Part shown: in pieces, positions 5,064-5,210 of the stretch
Layout: each line of letters starts with the position of its first letter
How positions within the stretch are numbered: position 1 is the stretch's first letter
NCBI GenBank assembly: GCA_005884745.1
Contig: VAZU01000162.1
Span: forward strand, 1 to 5,210
Reading direction: 5' to 3'
From: Alphaproteobacteria bacterium
GTDB lineage: Bacteria > Pseudomonadota > Alphaproteobacteria > Rhizobiales > Xanthobacteraceae
Length of the DNA: 5,210 nucleotides
Translations under genes and position numbers: made by a program
Notes under the pieces: generated by a model
Seen by the model: the letters and a program-made list of their open reading frames with translations, nothing else
What the model was told of the DNA's origin: nothing
Database searches by the model: none

Positions 5064-5210
5064 TCAGTTCACCGGCCAGGCGTCGTCGTTCCGCGGATCG
5101 GGGCGTCCCCGCCCGCGAAACCACGGGGTCACGAGCGGATCGACCGGCGGTCTCGACGACGAATGGTCTTCACGCTTTGCAAGCGTAAAGACCGTCTCGT
5201 CCAGATTTTC
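5064..5210 (-). CDS. C-terminal fragment of unidentified protein
   Basis: On the minus strand one frame is open from the window edge to a TGA at 5064-5066, giving 48 residues; the other two minus frames hit stops. The peptide starts ENLDETVFTLAKRED and ends RNDDAWPVN, with a proline/arginine-rich middle (PPVDPLVTPWFRGRGRPDPR). About 35 of 48 codons end in G or C, lower than in the liv genes but in keeping with a high-GC genome. I do not recognise the family. It points the same way as livHMGF, so read-through into that cluster is possible, although 201 bp separate them. A competing reading is the start of a plus-strand gene at ATG 5163, which has no convincing ribosome-binding site. Confidence 0.5.
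   Translation of the reverse strand, partial: ENLDETVFTLAKREDHSSSRPPVDPLVTPWFRGRGRPDPRNDDAWPVN

Noticed and set aside
4958..5188. Plus-strand open frame of 76 codons at the right end
   Set aside because: No ribosome-binding site, no recognisable features, and it lies antisense to the more plausible gene fragment and crosses the intergenic inverted repeat.
5165..5193. Hairpin at the right edge as an intrinsic terminator
   Set aside because: No T-run directly follows on either strand and it falls within a probable coding frame.

Overview
The window looks like a high-GC alphaproteobacterial chromosome, most like the Bradyrhizobium/Rhodopseudomonas group. This rests on very high GC at third codon positions (about 93% in a hand count of 30 codons each from the first and fourth genes), on the wording of the transporter proteins, and on a rhizobial-type pair of palindromic intergenic repeats. 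The assignment is by recognition of sequence style, not by a search.

Layout: (1) 1-1083, plus strand: a branched-chain amino acid (HAAT) type periplasmic substrate-binding protein, cut at its N-terminus by the window edge. (2) 1090-1582: a compact module made of a DUF559 (Vsr-like, PD-(D/E)XK fold) endonuclease-domain gene with an inverted copy of the same two-hairpin repeat on each side. (3) 1583-4862, minus strand: a tightly packed four-gene cluster, read livH-livM-livG-livF, encoding the two permeases and two ATPases of a HAAT transporter. Junctions are a 1-nt gap, a 4-nt ATGA overlap and a 14-nt overlap. (4) 4863-5063: a 201-bp intergenic region with two GC-rich hairpins in the livH leader, a weak promoter candidate and a perfect 12-bp inverted repeat. 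(5) 5064-5210, minus strand: probably the C-terminal end of an unidentified gene.

How it works together: LivH and LivM would form the membrane channel, LivG and LivF would drive it with ATP, and the convergent binding protein at the left is the obvious candidate for delivering ligand. The ligand cannot be read from sequence; these systems take branched-chain amino acids but also amides, urea and aromatic acids. The nuclease module sits exactly between the converging ends of the binding-protein gene and the liv operon.

The most interesting item is the 493-bp module. Its inverted ends preserve structure while the stem sequence of the inner hairpin changes. Its tail supplies a Shine-Dalgarno-like stretch to the nuclease gene. 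The gene has about 56% GC3 in a genome region near 93%. It resembles in layout a REP/RAYT-type selfish element, but with an endonuclease-domain protein instead of a transposase; mobility is inference.
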